Position numbers and translations under genes: made by a program. DNA of 64,000 nt from Rehmannia glutinosa (Eukaryota > Streptophyta > Magnoliopsida > Lamiales > Orobanchaceae). The notes under the pieces are model-generated. The model was given only the letters and a program-made list of their open reading frames with translations, was not told where the DNA came from and did no database searches. Position 1 is the first letter of the stretch, and every line of letters begins with the position of its first letter. This document shows positions 1 through 10,011 of the stretch, piece by piece. The DNA is taken from contig CM071936.1 in NCBI GenBank assembly GCA_016081115.2, positions 87,349,943 to 87,413,942 of the forward strand, in the 5' to 3' direction.

Positions 1-282
1 TTAGGATCTTTAAATCTGATAAAGTTGAATCTAGTAAGCTAATAGGAAAAAGGATAGATTTTAACGGGATTTTGAAATCAGAGGTCCTCATCCGGAAATC
101 TTTAGAGTTTCATCTGAAAGGGGAATGATTAATGGACTAGGCTTAAACTTGGGCTTGGGCAAATGAACACCGGGCTAGAGAAAAACTAGGCTTAACTTGA
201 ATTTGGGTTAAAATATAAATGGCTTAAACTTGAGCCTGGATAATTAGACATTGGACTAGAAAATTTAGGCTTAGATTATAAA
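1..282. other. Non-coding flank with a degenerate internal duplication
   Basis: No gene is seen. A block around 133-197 (GGCTTAAACTTGGGCTTGGG, then a GGACTAG/GGGCTAGA-like stretch) recurs in weaker form around 213-267 (GGCTTAAACTTGAGCCTGG). This suggests an old local duplication next to the satellite that starts at about 283. No transposon family was recognised. Confidence 0.4.
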
Positions 283-2008
283 AATGACAAGTATTTGGAG
301 TCTAGCTCGAGCTGAGCTCTAAATACTTGTCAATTTCTTCAAAGGAAGCTGGCTCGAGCTGAGCTCCTTGCATTGGCCTCGTGGCCCCAAGTATTTGGAG
401 TCTAGCTCGAGCTGAGCTCCAAATACTTTTCATTTTCTTCAAAGAAAGTTGGCTCGAGTCGAGCTCCTTGCATTGGCCTCGTGGCCCAAAGTATTTGGAG
501 TATAGCTCGAGCTGAGCTCCAAATACTTGCCATTTTCTTCAAAGAAAGTTGGCTCGAGCCGAGCCCCTTGGATTAGCCTCGTGGCCCAAAGTATTTAGAG
601 TCTAGCTCAAGTTGAGCTCCAAATACTTTCCATTTTCTTCAAAGGAAGCTGGCTCGAGCCGAGCTCCTTACATTGGCCTCGTGGCTCCAAGTATTTGGAG
701 TATAGCTCGAGCTGAGCTCCAAATACTTGTCAATTTCTTCAAAGGAAGTTGGCTCGAGCCGAGCTTCTTGCATTGGCCTCGTGGCCCCAAGTATTTGGAG
801 TCTAGCTCGAGTTGAGCTCCAAATACTTGTCAATTTCTTCAAAGGAAGCTGGCTCGAGCTGAGCTCCAAATACTTGTCAATTTCTTCAAAGGAAGCTGAC
901 TCTAGCCGAGCTCCTTGTATTGGCCTCGTGGCCCCAAGTATTTGGAGTCTAGCTCAGGCTGAGCTCCAAATACTTGTCAATTTCTTCAAAGGAAGTTGGC
1001 TCGAGCCGAGCTCCTTGCATTGGCCTCGTGGCCCTAAGTATTTGGAGTCTAGCTCGAGCTGAGCTCCAAATACTTGTCATTTTCTTCAAAGGAAGTTGGA
1101 TCGAGCTGGCTCCTCGCATTGGCCTCGTGGCCCCAAGTATTTGGAGTCTAGCTCGAGCTGAGCTCCAAATACTTGTCAATTTCTTCAAAGGAAGCTGGCT
1201 CGAGTCGAGCTCCTTGCATTGGTCTCGTGGCCCCATCGAGCTGAGCTCCAAATACTTGCCATTTTCTTCAAAGGAAGTTGGCTCGAGCCGAGCTCCTTGC
1301 ATTAGCCTCGTGGCCCCAAGTATTTGGAGTCTAGCTCGAGCTGAGCTCCAAATACTTGTCAATTTCTTCAAAGGAAGCTGGTTCGAGCCGAGCTCCTTGC
1401 ATTGGCCTCGTGACCCCAAGTATTTGGAGTCTAGCTCGAGCTGAGCTCCAAATACTTGTCAATTTCTTCAAAGAAAGCTGGCTCGAGTCGAGCTCCTTGC
1501 ATTGGCCTCGTGGCCCCAAGTATTTGAGTCAGCTCGAGTGAGCTCCAAATACTTGCCATTTTCTTCAAAGGAAGTTGGATCGAGCCGAGCTACTTGCATT
1601 GGCCTCGTGGCCCCAAGTATTTGGAGTCTAGCTCGAGTTGAGCTCCAAATACTTGTCAATTGCTTCAAAGATTGTTGGCTCGAGCCGGCTCCTTGCATTG
1701 GCCTCGTGGCCCCAAGTATTTGGAGTCAGCTCGAGCTGAGCTCCAAATACTTGTCAATTTCTTCAAAGGAAGCTGGCTCGAGCCGAGCTCCTTGCATTGG
1801 CCTCGTGGCCCCAAGTATTTGGAGTCTAGCTCGAGCTGAGCTCCAAATACTTGCCATTTTCTTCAAAGGAAGTTGGCTCGAGCCGAGCTCCTTGCATTGG
1901 CCTCGTGGCCCCAAGTATTTGAGTCTAGCTCAGTGAGCTCCAAATACTTGTCAATTTCTTCAAAGGAAGGCGACTCGAGCCGAACTCCTTGCATTGGCCT
2001 CGTGGCAT
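283..2008. repeat. Tandem satellite of ~100-bp units with an inverted repeat in each unit
   Basis: The marker CATTGGCCTCGTGG, or a close variant, occurs 17 times (near 371, 471, 571, 671, 771, 919, 1018, 1117, 1217, 1300, 1400, 1500, 1597, 1696, 1796, 1896 and 1991). Most spacings are 98-100 bp; one is about 83 and one about 148. Each unit holds CAAGTATTTGGAG, then a three-base mismatch, the palindrome AGCTCGAGCT, another three-base mismatch, and CTCCAAATACTTG, the exact reverse complement of the first arm. The unit can therefore fold into a 42-bp hairpin or cruciform. Open frames on both strands exist because the unit lacks stops. Since 100 is not a multiple of three, the frame changes at each unit, so I read none of them as genes. 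The family is not one I recognise. Confidence 0.9.
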
Positions 2009-3602
2009 TTGCGGATGACATTAATCCTTTTGCTAGTGATATAGATGACATTTCTGCAGATGCTGGTACCAATGATTCTACTGATAGTATTGCTCTCTCT
2101 CCTCCTATGACTACCTCTCCACCTCCTGAGACTGTGGATCCTGCTCCCCGTTATCATTCATGAGTTCGTAAGTCTACTCAATTATCAGATTTGTCTATTA
2201 TTTTTATTCACTATCTCTTACATCATTTTTGTTGTCTATTCACAATCTTTCCGAGCTAACTTCTTACAAAGAGACATCTCTTGATCCTCTTTGGCAACAA
2301 GCTATGACTGGAGAATTGTCTATTTTGTCAAAAATTGAATCTTGGGATTTGGTACCTCTATCTCGAGGTAAAAATGCAATTTGTTCTTATTGGGTGTATA
2401 AAATCAAAACTAAAATCTAATGGTTTGATTAAGCGGTATAAGGCAAGATTGGTTGCTAAAGGATTTTCTCATGATATGGTTTGAATTATGAGGAATCTTT
2501 TGCTTCCGTTACGAAGATGACTACAGTTCGTACACTTATTGCCATTGCATTTGATCATAAATAGATGTTAGAAATGCCTTCTTGAATGAAAATCGTCAAG
2601 AAAAGGTTTATATGGTTCCTCCTCCGGGTATGGTCCATAATCGATAAGTGCTGAAACTAAAGAAAGTTTTGTATGGTCTCAAGTAAGTACCTCGTGTTTG
2701 GTTTGAGAAGTTCTCGATTTTTTACTTATTTGTCTTGGTTTATGTCGTAGTGATCATGATTCTGCTCCTTTTATCAAGAACACTACGATTGGTCTTATTG
2801 TACTCTCCTTATATATCGATGATATGATTATTATGGGTAATGATGTTAATGGGATTGCACTGCTAAAATCATAATTGTCCTCTCTTTTGAAATGAAAGAT
2901 TTTGGGCTCTCTACGATATTTTCTAGGTATTGAGGTCAGTTGGTCACCTAAAGGTTATCTCATCTCAGAGCCCAAGCATGCAATTGTTATTCGTGATCGT
3001 GCTCGCCTCACCGACACTAGACTATTGATTCTCCCATTAAAATTAATGTTCGATATTCTTGGATGGCACACTTTCGGTTGATCTACTTTGTATTGTGCCA
3101 TTGTTGGCGGCTAGTTTATCTCACTATTACAAGCTCAGATATTATTTATGTTGTTCACATTGTTAGTCAATTCGTTACTTCTCCTATGACTGTTCAATAG
3201 GTAATTATTTTTCGTATCTTACGATACCTCTTTGGAGTTACGTGCCTTCTCAAATCTTTGATTAGCCCACGATCCGGTGAGATCATAAATCTACTACCAC
3301 CGAGATCGTTTGGTTACGATGGCTACTTGCTGATATGAGTGTTGTTCTTCGTCATCCCACTCCTATGTACTGCAATAATAAGAGTGCCATTCAAATTGCT
3401 CATAATTCGGTGTTTCACGAAAGGAAAAGATATTGAAATTGATTGTCACCTCACTCGTCACCACCTCCAACACGACGCTATTACTTTGCAGTTCGTTGCA
3501 TCCTCATCACAAATTGTGGACTTCTTCACCAAAGCACATCAGCTTCCTCGTTTTCGTTTTGTAGTTAGCAAACTCTCGATGCTCCTTACAGCCGCATCTT
3601 GA
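2009..3602 (+). pseudogene. Decayed Ty1/copia pol (RT to RNase H)
   Basis: This is the 3' half of a copia polyprotein broken by many frameshifts and stops. It opens with the proline/serine-rich linker that usually sits between integrase and reverse transcriptase. The RT start is near 2229-2420 (LDPLWQQAMTGEL, WDLVPLSRGK) and continues with RYKARLVAKGF at about 2430. A YIDDM active-site motif lies near 2815. RNase H ends at 3339-3601, with CNNKSAIQIAHN in its first part and VDFFTKAHQLP near its end. Gag, protease and the integrase core are absent, because the left side passes directly into the satellite. It is inactive. The lineage is uncertain, and the copia assignment is firm. Confidence 0.85.
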
Positions 3603-4470
3603 GTTTTTGGGGGATTTTAGAGTGATATAATGTTTTGTTATTATTGTTATTTATTTGTATTATTAAGGGTGGTTTAGTCTTTTTATCTTTCTTGTAACTC
3701 TAGCTATATTTAGTAGAGTTTGCATCGGGCCTCGATTTAACCAACCCAACCCTACCACGGGCCATCGGGCCAAATCGGCCCAAGTTAAAGTATTTTTAAA
3801 AAATAAATAAATAATATTTGAAAAGCCAAAATGGTGACCTTTTTCTTTTCAAACTCTCGTTTCCTGTGAAAGAATTAGCCTTTTTTTTGTATAAATTGGA
3901 GGGAAAAAGGTAATTTTCTACAAAAGTTTTCTTTCTTTATGAGAGAAATAAAAAAAAAGATAAAAAGAGGAATAAAATATAAAGATAATCAATTGATTGG
4001 TCTCAAGTATAACCAACATAAAGAGATAAAATAAAGGAAAGGGCTGAGGTGGGAAATTATTTGAGTGTTTCCAGACTACTAGTTTCAAAGGAAAGAAATA
4101 AAATATTCCATCTAAACTAAAGAATTGCATTACAAAAGGCAAGGGGATTATGGGCCATTTCCAAACAAATAGAGGATTTGCATTTTTTTATCACATGATG
4201 TCCTAAGACTCAGGTCAGCCCGAAAAAAACCGGGCTTTTTGGCCCGAGCCGCGGCCCGATGGGCCCTCTTGGATCGGGCCATTTAGGCCCAATCTTTTCG
4301 GGCCTTAAAAATAAAATCCAACCCTATATGCGGGCTGGCTGGGTCGGCCCATCGGGCCGGGTCGATTTTGCCGGCTCTAATATTTAGGAGCCTTCATCCT
4401 CATTTGTTGTTGTTGTCTTTTTTCTTTCAATTATAAGAAACATATTTTCTCTCTCAATTGCAATGAATAC
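3603..4470 (+). repeat. 3' LTR remnant of the decayed copia, split by a hAT-like element
   Basis: Just after the pol stop comes a purine-rich tract (TTTTTGGGGGATTTTAGAG), the usual place of the polypurine tract and LTR start. LTR-like sequence runs to 3713 and resumes at 4380 (GAGCCTTCATCC to CATATTTTCTCTCTCAATTG). The interruption is the transposon at 3714-4379. No 5' LTR is left in the window, so the outer boundaries are approximate. Confidence 0.55.
3714..4379. mobile_element. Non-autonomous hAT-like element (666 bp)
   Basis: A perfect 8-bp target-site duplication, ATATTTAG, flanks it at 3706-3713 and 4380-4387. Eight bases is the duplication length of the hAT superfamily. The ends are imperfect inverted repeats (left TAGAGTTTGCATCGGG; the reverse complement of the right end reads TAGAGCCGGCAAAATCG). 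GGGCC/CGGGC motifs are dense inside both ends, as is common for hAT subterminal repeats. No transposase is encoded. It inserted into the copia LTR after that LTR arrived. Confidence 0.85.
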
Positions 4471-4479
4471 ACCAATTAG

Positions 4480-4838
4480 TTTATGAGACGATATTCGACA
4501 CATCTTTAATAAAAAGAAATGCAGTACATTTGAAAATCCTCTAAAAATAGACGTCATTCATTTAAATTGCATCTTTAAGTTATTTTTTTTTGTTTCTTTT
4601 CTCTTAACTTTAACATTATTACTTTTTTTCTTTTTTATAATATATTGGTGGGGTTTCCCCTCCCTCATTTAATTAAGAAATAAAGATAATTTGACAGTTG
4701 ACTATCATATAAAAAACATTTAGACATATGAATCTATTACGACCACTTCAAAAAACATCCTCCAATTCTCCAAATGCTCATTCGTCCCCCATCCAAAACC
4801 AAAACCCTCAAGTCGTAAAATTCTTGGGTGGTGCAAAA
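4480..4838. other. Intergenic AT-rich stretch upstream of PSRP4
   Basis: Poly-T and poly-A runs, and no recognised coding or transposon sequence. Its right part probably belongs to the promoter region of the gene starting at 5011. Confidence 0.4.
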
Positions 4839-4846
4839 TATAAATA
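4839..4846 (+). promoter_or_regulatory. Possible TATA box of PSRP4
   Basis: TATAAATA lies 165 bp upstream of the ATG at 5011, which fits a plant core promoter with a 5' UTR of about 130 bases. This rests on motif and distance only; the transcript start is unknown. Confidence 0.35.
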
Positions 4847-5010
4847 TCTCAAAATGCGATGGTCTCATTTCAATTCCACAACTCTCAGAAAGGCCGCAAG
4901 TGAAAAAGATAAGGAAAACCCCGCTCCATACGGCGTCGTTCGATTCCCACATTTTATCCAAAGCAAAATCCTTTTCCAGCGGCCACGAATTCATTGTTCA
5001 ATTCTCCCAA

Positions 5011-5571
5011 ATGGCCTCTCTCTTGCTTGGAGCTCCTCCCATGGCTTCCCAATCCTTCTCCATTTCCCCTTCTCTCTCCTTCTCCAAATCTCAAACCCTA
5101 ATTCAAGCCCCTCTTATGCTTTCACCTTCCGCCTCCTCACTTTCCACCTCCTCCTCGACCCCAACTCTCCCTCTCAGTAAGTAAACTTTTTCACACAGAC
5201 ACACATATTTACGCGTGTTTCTGTGTGTGTTTTTCCACGTCTCTCCATGTGTATATATTTCTGATTTTTGTTTTTCTTCTTCAGTTTACTGCGGTAGAGG
5301 AGACAAGAAAACCGCTAGAGGAAAGCGTTTCAATCACTCCTTCGGCAATGTGGGTTTATTTATTTATCTTTTTCTTCTGTTTTTATTATTTATTTATTTC
5401 ATAAATCTGATAATTAAGTGGATATGTTTGAGTATTCAGGCTAGGCCGAAGGACAAGAAGAAGGGAAGAGGACCGCCGAGGGTTCCGGCGCCGCCGCTTC
5501 CGCCAAGAAAAGATAAGTACGATGACGGAGAGGTTATCAAAATTGAAATTGACGAGTCTTTTGCGAATTGA
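5011..5571 (+). CDS. PSRP4: Chloroplast ribosomal protein PSRP4 (bTHXc, 30S protein S31-like)
   Basis: Nuclear gene for a small basic protein of the chloroplast 30S subunit. Exons are 5011-5176, 5285-5349 and 5440-5571, with GT-AG introns of 108 and 90 bp; the spliced frame is 363 nt, or 120 residues. Residues 1-55 are rich in Ser, Pro and hydroxylated residues and start MASLLLGAPP, a typical plastid transit peptide. The mature part begins IYCGRGDKKTARGKRFNHS and continues ARPKDKKKGRGPPR, the conserved core of the THX/PSRP4 family, and ends in an acidic tail (VIKIEIDESFAN). The length matches plant homologues (about 118 residues in Arabidopsis, from memory). The ATG at 5011 was chosen because the transit peptide begins there. 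Upstream ATGs in the same open frame (4828) would add a non-conserved extension. The frame is intact. Confidence 0.93.
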
Positions 5572-6584
5572 GCGAATGTTTAAATAATCTCTGTTTCTGA
5601 TTTTTTTTAATCTTCTGTTAATTGGAAAATTGAGTATCCATGAGTAAATGTTTAGTTTGAGTTATTAAATTTTATTATAATTTCAAATTCTGTTATTTAC
5701 GCGTGCTGATAACACAGCTGGCGATTAACACTTATTATAATTTCAAATCCTGTTATTTACTTGTTCGAGCTCGACTCGATTAATAATCAAATTAAATTTA
5801 AACACAATTTTGAGGCATCTCATCTCTTTTTCCAATTAAAGTATTGTACCAACATATTTTTGGAGAAAAGGTGATTTAGATGATATTGTGTTATAGTGAG
5901 TGGGTGCATAATACTGGGCACCCATCCAAAATGCAATAGAAGCAGCAATTCTTAATGTAGTAATGGTGGTGGGTTACTCAAATTCAAGAATTTCTTGATC
6001 GACATAGACAAATCAAGATAAAAGGCTTATATTGCAGTTCAAAACGCATTAGTCTATCACATGTGTGATAAACATATTAATAAATGCTATCAATATGTGA
6101 TTATTTTTCTGTTTAAGTTGTATTAATAAATATTTATTTTCGCATTTTATCTACTTTACGGTTATGGACCTATGGTTTTTTAAATATTTACTTAAAACCT
6201 ACTTTTAATTATTTAATTTAGTATGGAAACTACTTAATTTACTATCAAATATGTTATATTTATAAAATATGTTAATTAGCAACATAAAATACAAAAATCG
6301 GTATGTAATTGTATTAATAAGTTATATGATATTTAATGAAATAAAACAGTTATTACAAAAGGTAATATATAGAATATTTGTTTAGTGTAGGTAGATGATG
6401 GATTGGGGATGAATTTTAAATTTTGGTGCAACATTTAATGCAAAAACTTGCACTAAAATAGACTTATGGCTTGGAGATCACACCCATGTAATAAAAGTAT
6501 TCATTGCTAATACTCATATTGGGTTTAAAGTTCCCATAAGAAACTATATCACACACGAATGTTTGAAAGGCAATATAAAAAATA
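5572..6584. other. Intergenic, 3' flank of PSRP4 with a short direct repeat
   Basis: AT-rich with no gene. A sequence of about 29 bases (TTATTATAATTTCAAATTCTG and the following bases) near 5671-5701 recurs with one change near 5731-5761, a 60-bp step. Just right of it is TTCGAGCTCGACTCGA, reminiscent of hAT subterminal motifs but without resolvable ends. Confidence 0.4.
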
Positions 6585-6862
6585 GGGATAATTAAAAAAG
6601 ATACTCATGTGGTTTGACCTAATTACAAAAAAGACCAGCTAACTTTCAAAATTACAAAAAGTAAAGTACTCCTGATGTTTGATTTAGTGTTAAAATTAAA
6701 TGGTAAACTGCAATCATTTTATAAATATAAAGGGGGGGTTTGAAATTTTTTTGCTTATGAAGGGGTTAAATGTTAGACAAAATAAAAAAAAAAAAAAAAA
6801 AGTTAGCTGAGTTTTGTTGTAATTAAGTCAAACCTCAAAGGTAGTTTTGTAATTAACCCTAA
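6585..6862. mobile_element. TIR MITE family, copy A
   Basis: The left end AGGGATAATTAAAAAAGATA and the reverse complement of the right end (AGGGTTAATTACAAAACTAC) form inverted repeats of about 42 bp that extend into GGTTTGACCTAATTAC / GGTTTGACTTAATTAC. There is no coding capacity. The same family occurs near 7045, 8443, 18320 and 27299. The superfamily is undecided, since a clean target-site duplication is not visible. Confidence 0.75.
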
Positions 6863-7044
6863 AATATAACACAAAACTGCAACAAAAGATGTAATTTGAC
6901 GATGCAAAGCTGATATTATCTACTGCCTTTGCGAGCTTCTTTACTGTCCTTGCAAGCGGAAAATATTATGAAACTACAATAGAGACTTCTTTCGAACCCC
7001 AAAAATGTAGGAGGAAAAATAGAAAGTCAGAAATTTCCAACAAA

Positions 7045-7233
7045 AAAGAACTATTATCTTTCAAAATTACAAAATACCCCCTTGAGGTTTGTATTAACGT
7101 AACAAATATCCCCTTTTGAGGATGCATTGATGGTGCAATTTGTAAGATAAAAAACAAATGTTAAGGGGGTATTTATAATTTTAAAAGATAATTGTAATTA
7201 GACAAAACCTCATGGGTAGTTTTGTAATTAACC
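7045..7233. mobile_element. TIR MITE family, copy B (left end lost or decayed)
   Basis: Shares the family's interior (CTTTCAAAATTACAAAATACCCCC, CTTGAGGTTTG) and its right end (CAAAACCTCATGGGTAGTTTTGTAATTAACCC). The left inverted repeat is not recognisable, so the start is approximate. Confidence 0.6.
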
Positions 7234-7740
7234 CAAAATAGAATGCAAAAATGATCATCACTATGACACTCATGGAAATAACATCTCCACCCACTCCTAT
7301 TATCGTGCTTTATTTGGTTTCAAAATTTCAAACTCCACTTGAGTATTCAGCCTCTCAAGCGAAGAAAAAAAAAAAAAGGAAAAAGAAAAGCCGAAGAACT
7401 GAGGGCTGGTGTAGGGAAAAATGTAGTTAATCAAACAATAATCACCTAATGCTAACTAACAACACATTCACTGACCCTATTCAACTATCATTTGAAACCA
7501 GGAAGTGTTAATTAGTTCGATCAGTTCAGCAGTTAGACTTAACAATGCCTAAACTGACTAATTCACCTCTATAACGAGGGAATTTGTCGTACTACACATG
7601 CCGGAGGTGCTACGCCGTTGTTTGTTTCATCCTATCCCAAGTCAGCAGAGCAGAGTAAGACAGAACGCAAGAAACTAAACTAGCATATTCTTGTTCGGCC
7701 TGTTAGGATTTTCTAACATTAGCGCTTTTCAGTAAGACCA
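7234..7740. other. Intergenic stretch
   Basis: No gene, RNA or recognised repeat. It includes an A-rich run near 7365-7390. Confidence 0.4.
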
Positions 7741-7877
7741 AATTTTCTGATATAATGAGAACAAAACTACCTTACGATTGGACTTGTCCATGGATTGGTG
7801 TAAAGACTAATAAAGTTCCCTTGTGCCAAGGTAACAGAATATTGGGGGAGGAAGGCACCTATAAGCCTTACTGGAAC

Positions 7878-7961
7878 AACCAGGTCGCCATGAGTAGGAC
7901 TCCGGCCATAACATAATCGACAGATCCAAGATGCACTCCTACAAGTAAAAGGAGTTCGAAA
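7878..7961 (-). pseudogene. Plastid rpoC2 fragment in the nuclear genome
   Basis: The minus strand encodes a 28-residue stretch from FRTPFTCR through WICRLCYGRSPTHGDLV. I recognise it as a conserved segment of the plastid RNA polymerase beta'' subunit (rpoC2), close to its GQSIGEPGTQL region. Similarity stops at both sides: the flanks GTASHLTPKE and VPVRLIGAFLPQ do not continue rpoC2. It is therefore a short transferred plastid fragment and not a gene. Identification is from memory of the conserved protein sequence. Confidence 0.7.
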
Positions 7962-8164
7962 TTCCTTAGGTGTCAAATGTGATGCTGTACCTGGCATTTC
8001 AATCTGCCTTCTTCTCCATTACTATATCACCTCTAATTACCAAAAAGGCCCGGTTATGATAAGGATTTTCTGCTTTCTTAACTCTGTAGCTTAGAAAGAG
8101 TTCAATTCCTTTTGCTAACTTCCCACCTCCGACGGAATAATGAATCCTAACTATTGGCATTCTC

Positions 8165-8290
8165 TATTATGGAATGAAGATGTGTGTGTAAAAGAAGCAG
8201 TATATTGATAAAGAAAGTTTTTTTCGAAATCAAAAGAAGCGATTAGGTTTAAAAATAAAAGATTTCTAACCATCTTGTTATAGGTACATG
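8165..8290 (+). other. Probable plastid trnK/matK-flank fragment
   Basis: GAAGCAGTATATTGATAAAG, followed by a run with CAAAATCAAAAG-like and GATTTCTAACCATCTTGTTA text, resembles the plastid trnK intron next to matK as I remember it. It lies 200 bp from the rpoC2-like piece, although the two loci are far apart in a plastid genome. A joined organellar mosaic is likely, but the exact source is unproven. Confidence 0.4.
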
Positions 8291-9576
8291 CCTGGGAAAC
8301 AGATAAGCCTTATTGGTACCCGAAACCTTTCTGATGTCTCATACACGAGATTTTAATTTCATTTGTGAAACGAATGGGACGGCTAGATACATTAACTAAT
8401 CCATGTATGATGCAGAAGGAATGTATCATACATATACAATAGGATAAATTACAAAAACTATCCCTGATGTTTGGCCAAATCACAAAAACATTCAGTTATC
8501 TTCCAAGATTACAAAAATTCCCTTAAGAGATAACAAATATCCCCTTGAGATCATTGTTTTTGTTCCATAAATACATCCACTCCATAAGTGCAATTTGTAA
8601 AATAGAAACAAATCTCAAAGGGGGTAATTGTAATTTGAAATTAACTGGGGTTTTTCGTCACAAGATTGAACCGGTAGTATTTGTAATCGACCCTATATAA
8701 AAAGAAAGAACAGAGAGGTAGCACATTTGGTCTTGGTTGAATTAAGACCAACACATTCGAATGACACCCGGTACAATATCAAACAAGCAAAGGACCACTG
8801 GACCAGCAACTTGTGTATTTCCAAGTGCAAAGATTCTTAGGAAACAAGTAAAAGTGGTGATCAGATTTACACACTCAAGAACTTAAAAAAAGTGATAGCA
8901 GCCCTTGTGCATTGAGGTGGTAAAATTGCTTTAGAGGGCATTTCCAAATTAAGATTCCCTGTTCACCACCATTATTGAGTTAACAAAGAGGGAATATTAC
9001 CTTGGTTTGCAAAGGTGTAATATAATCGCTTCTCGGAAATTAGAATAAAATTATTAGATAAAATAGGCAAATTCACCTTTCATAGAAACATTAGTATCAG
9101 GATTTGAATACCTAAACAGTTACCATTACACTCAAAATTTCCCATCATATTCCACCTCCACACCATCATTCTCACTGCCTAGTTCAACAAATATGGAAAT
9201 AAAAATATAACTTTGTTTAAATTGATCATACATATCTTGAATGCTCAAGTTATTAGTAAAACTCACCTATCATTTAAAGCAAATAACTAAGTAAGCACCA
9301 TGATTCAGTCTCAAATTTACTGCATTTATCATCCAATAACACTAATTACACTTATACCCCAACCCCTGAACAACTGCACACCTTCCCCTCACCAAAAAGC
9401 AAAAGAAAAAAAAAGGAGAAGAGAAGAAAACAAAACAAAACAAAGAGATAGAGAGAACATACATCAACCAGAGTATCAACACAGACAGAAATGGCTAGAA
9501 TCTCCCATAAAATTGAAAAATTCATTCTAACGCAAGAGGAAAAATCGGAAATATTAGGGCTTAATTGATTAAACCT
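8291..9576. repeat. Downstream flank of PH gene copy 1, duplicated at 14736-15659
   Basis: Blocks recur in order in the second copy: GATGCAGAAGGAATGTATCA (near 8413 and 14845), AAGAAAGAACAG, GTGATAGCAGCCC, and GGAATATTACCTTGGTTTGCA (near 8992 and 15120). This is the 3' side of the minus-strand PH gene, so the segment probably includes its 3' UTR. It is interrupted by the MITE at 8443-8694, which the second copy lacks. Confidence 0.75.
8443..8694. mobile_element. TIR MITE family, copy C
   Basis: It runs from AGGATAAATTACAAAAACTA to GTAATCGACCCT. The paralogous flank at 14858-14885 reads straight through from the left to the right side, so the element is an insertion that came after the tandem duplication. 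Possible flanking duplications (ATATACAAT / ATATAAAAA) are weak. Confidence 0.75.
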
Positions 9577-10011
9577 TTATTTTCGGCTATCATAATCAAG
9601 GATTTCATCATCAGTAACAGACCTCGAGTGCTGAACAATAGATCTTCCAATAGAATTGATCCAGTCCTCCTTCTCCTTCTCCGAATCGGCGATGAAGTAC
9701 ATCGTATCGTTCCGAGTCGACAACTCGAACGCGAATTGCCGATTGAGCACATCCTCGGCACCCTTGACAGTGAGGCAATTGGCCACCGGAATGACGCCAC
9801 GTGGCCTGGAGGCGCGGGTGACGGTTGATTCCTTGAACCAGAAGAGCTTGCCCTGCTTCAAGACGAACCAGCGGCGGCGCCAAGTCTTGATGTACTCGCC
9901 TTGCTTCGTGAGCCAGCCGGCGCGCTCGGGGGTGCCCCAGAACTCCACGCCGTCGTATTCGTCGGCGCCGGCTTGAGCCGAGCCCATCGCGGCTCGCCAT
10001 AGACTCGCCAT
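9577..10011 (-). CDS. PH-domain protein, AtPH1-like, tandem copy 1
   Basis: An intact intronless frame of 144 residues that is almost entirely one pleckstrin-homology domain. PH domains bind phosphoinositide headgroups and bring proteins to membranes; Arabidopsis PH1 is a small single-domain protein of about 145 residues that acts at endosomes (family knowledge). Visible features: GWLTKQGEYIKTWRRRWFVL (residues about 32-51), the first strands of the domain with basic residues for lipid contact; the strand GKLFWFKE; RPRGVIPVANCLTVKGAEDV; and the C-terminal helix around KEKEDWINSIGRSI with the conserved Trp. A conserved tail SVTDDEILDYDSRK follows. The start at 10011 (MASLWRAA) matches homologues. 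The gene lies opposite to PSRP4 and has a closely similar paralogue at 15660-16103. Confidence 0.92.
   Translation of the reverse strand: MASLWRAAMGSAQAGADEYDGVEFWGTPERAGWLTKQGEYIKTWRRRWFVLKQGKLFWFKESTVTRASRPRGVIPVANCLTVKGAEDVLNRQFAFELSTRNDTMYFIADSEKEKEDWINSIGRSIVQHSRSVTDDEILDYDSRK

Noticed and set aside
283..2008. Possible CRISPR-like array
   Set aside because: The whole unit repeats, not short repeats with unique spacers, and the DNA is plant nuclear.
612..2163. Open frames of up to 156 codons on both strands in the satellite
   Set aside because: They arise from a stop-poor 100-bp unit read in shifting frames. Both strands are open, and no domain or start context is present.
4728..5010. 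Upstream in-frame extension of PSRP4
   Set aside because: The transit peptide starts at 5011. The extension is not conserved in character and overlaps the likely promoter and 5' UTR.
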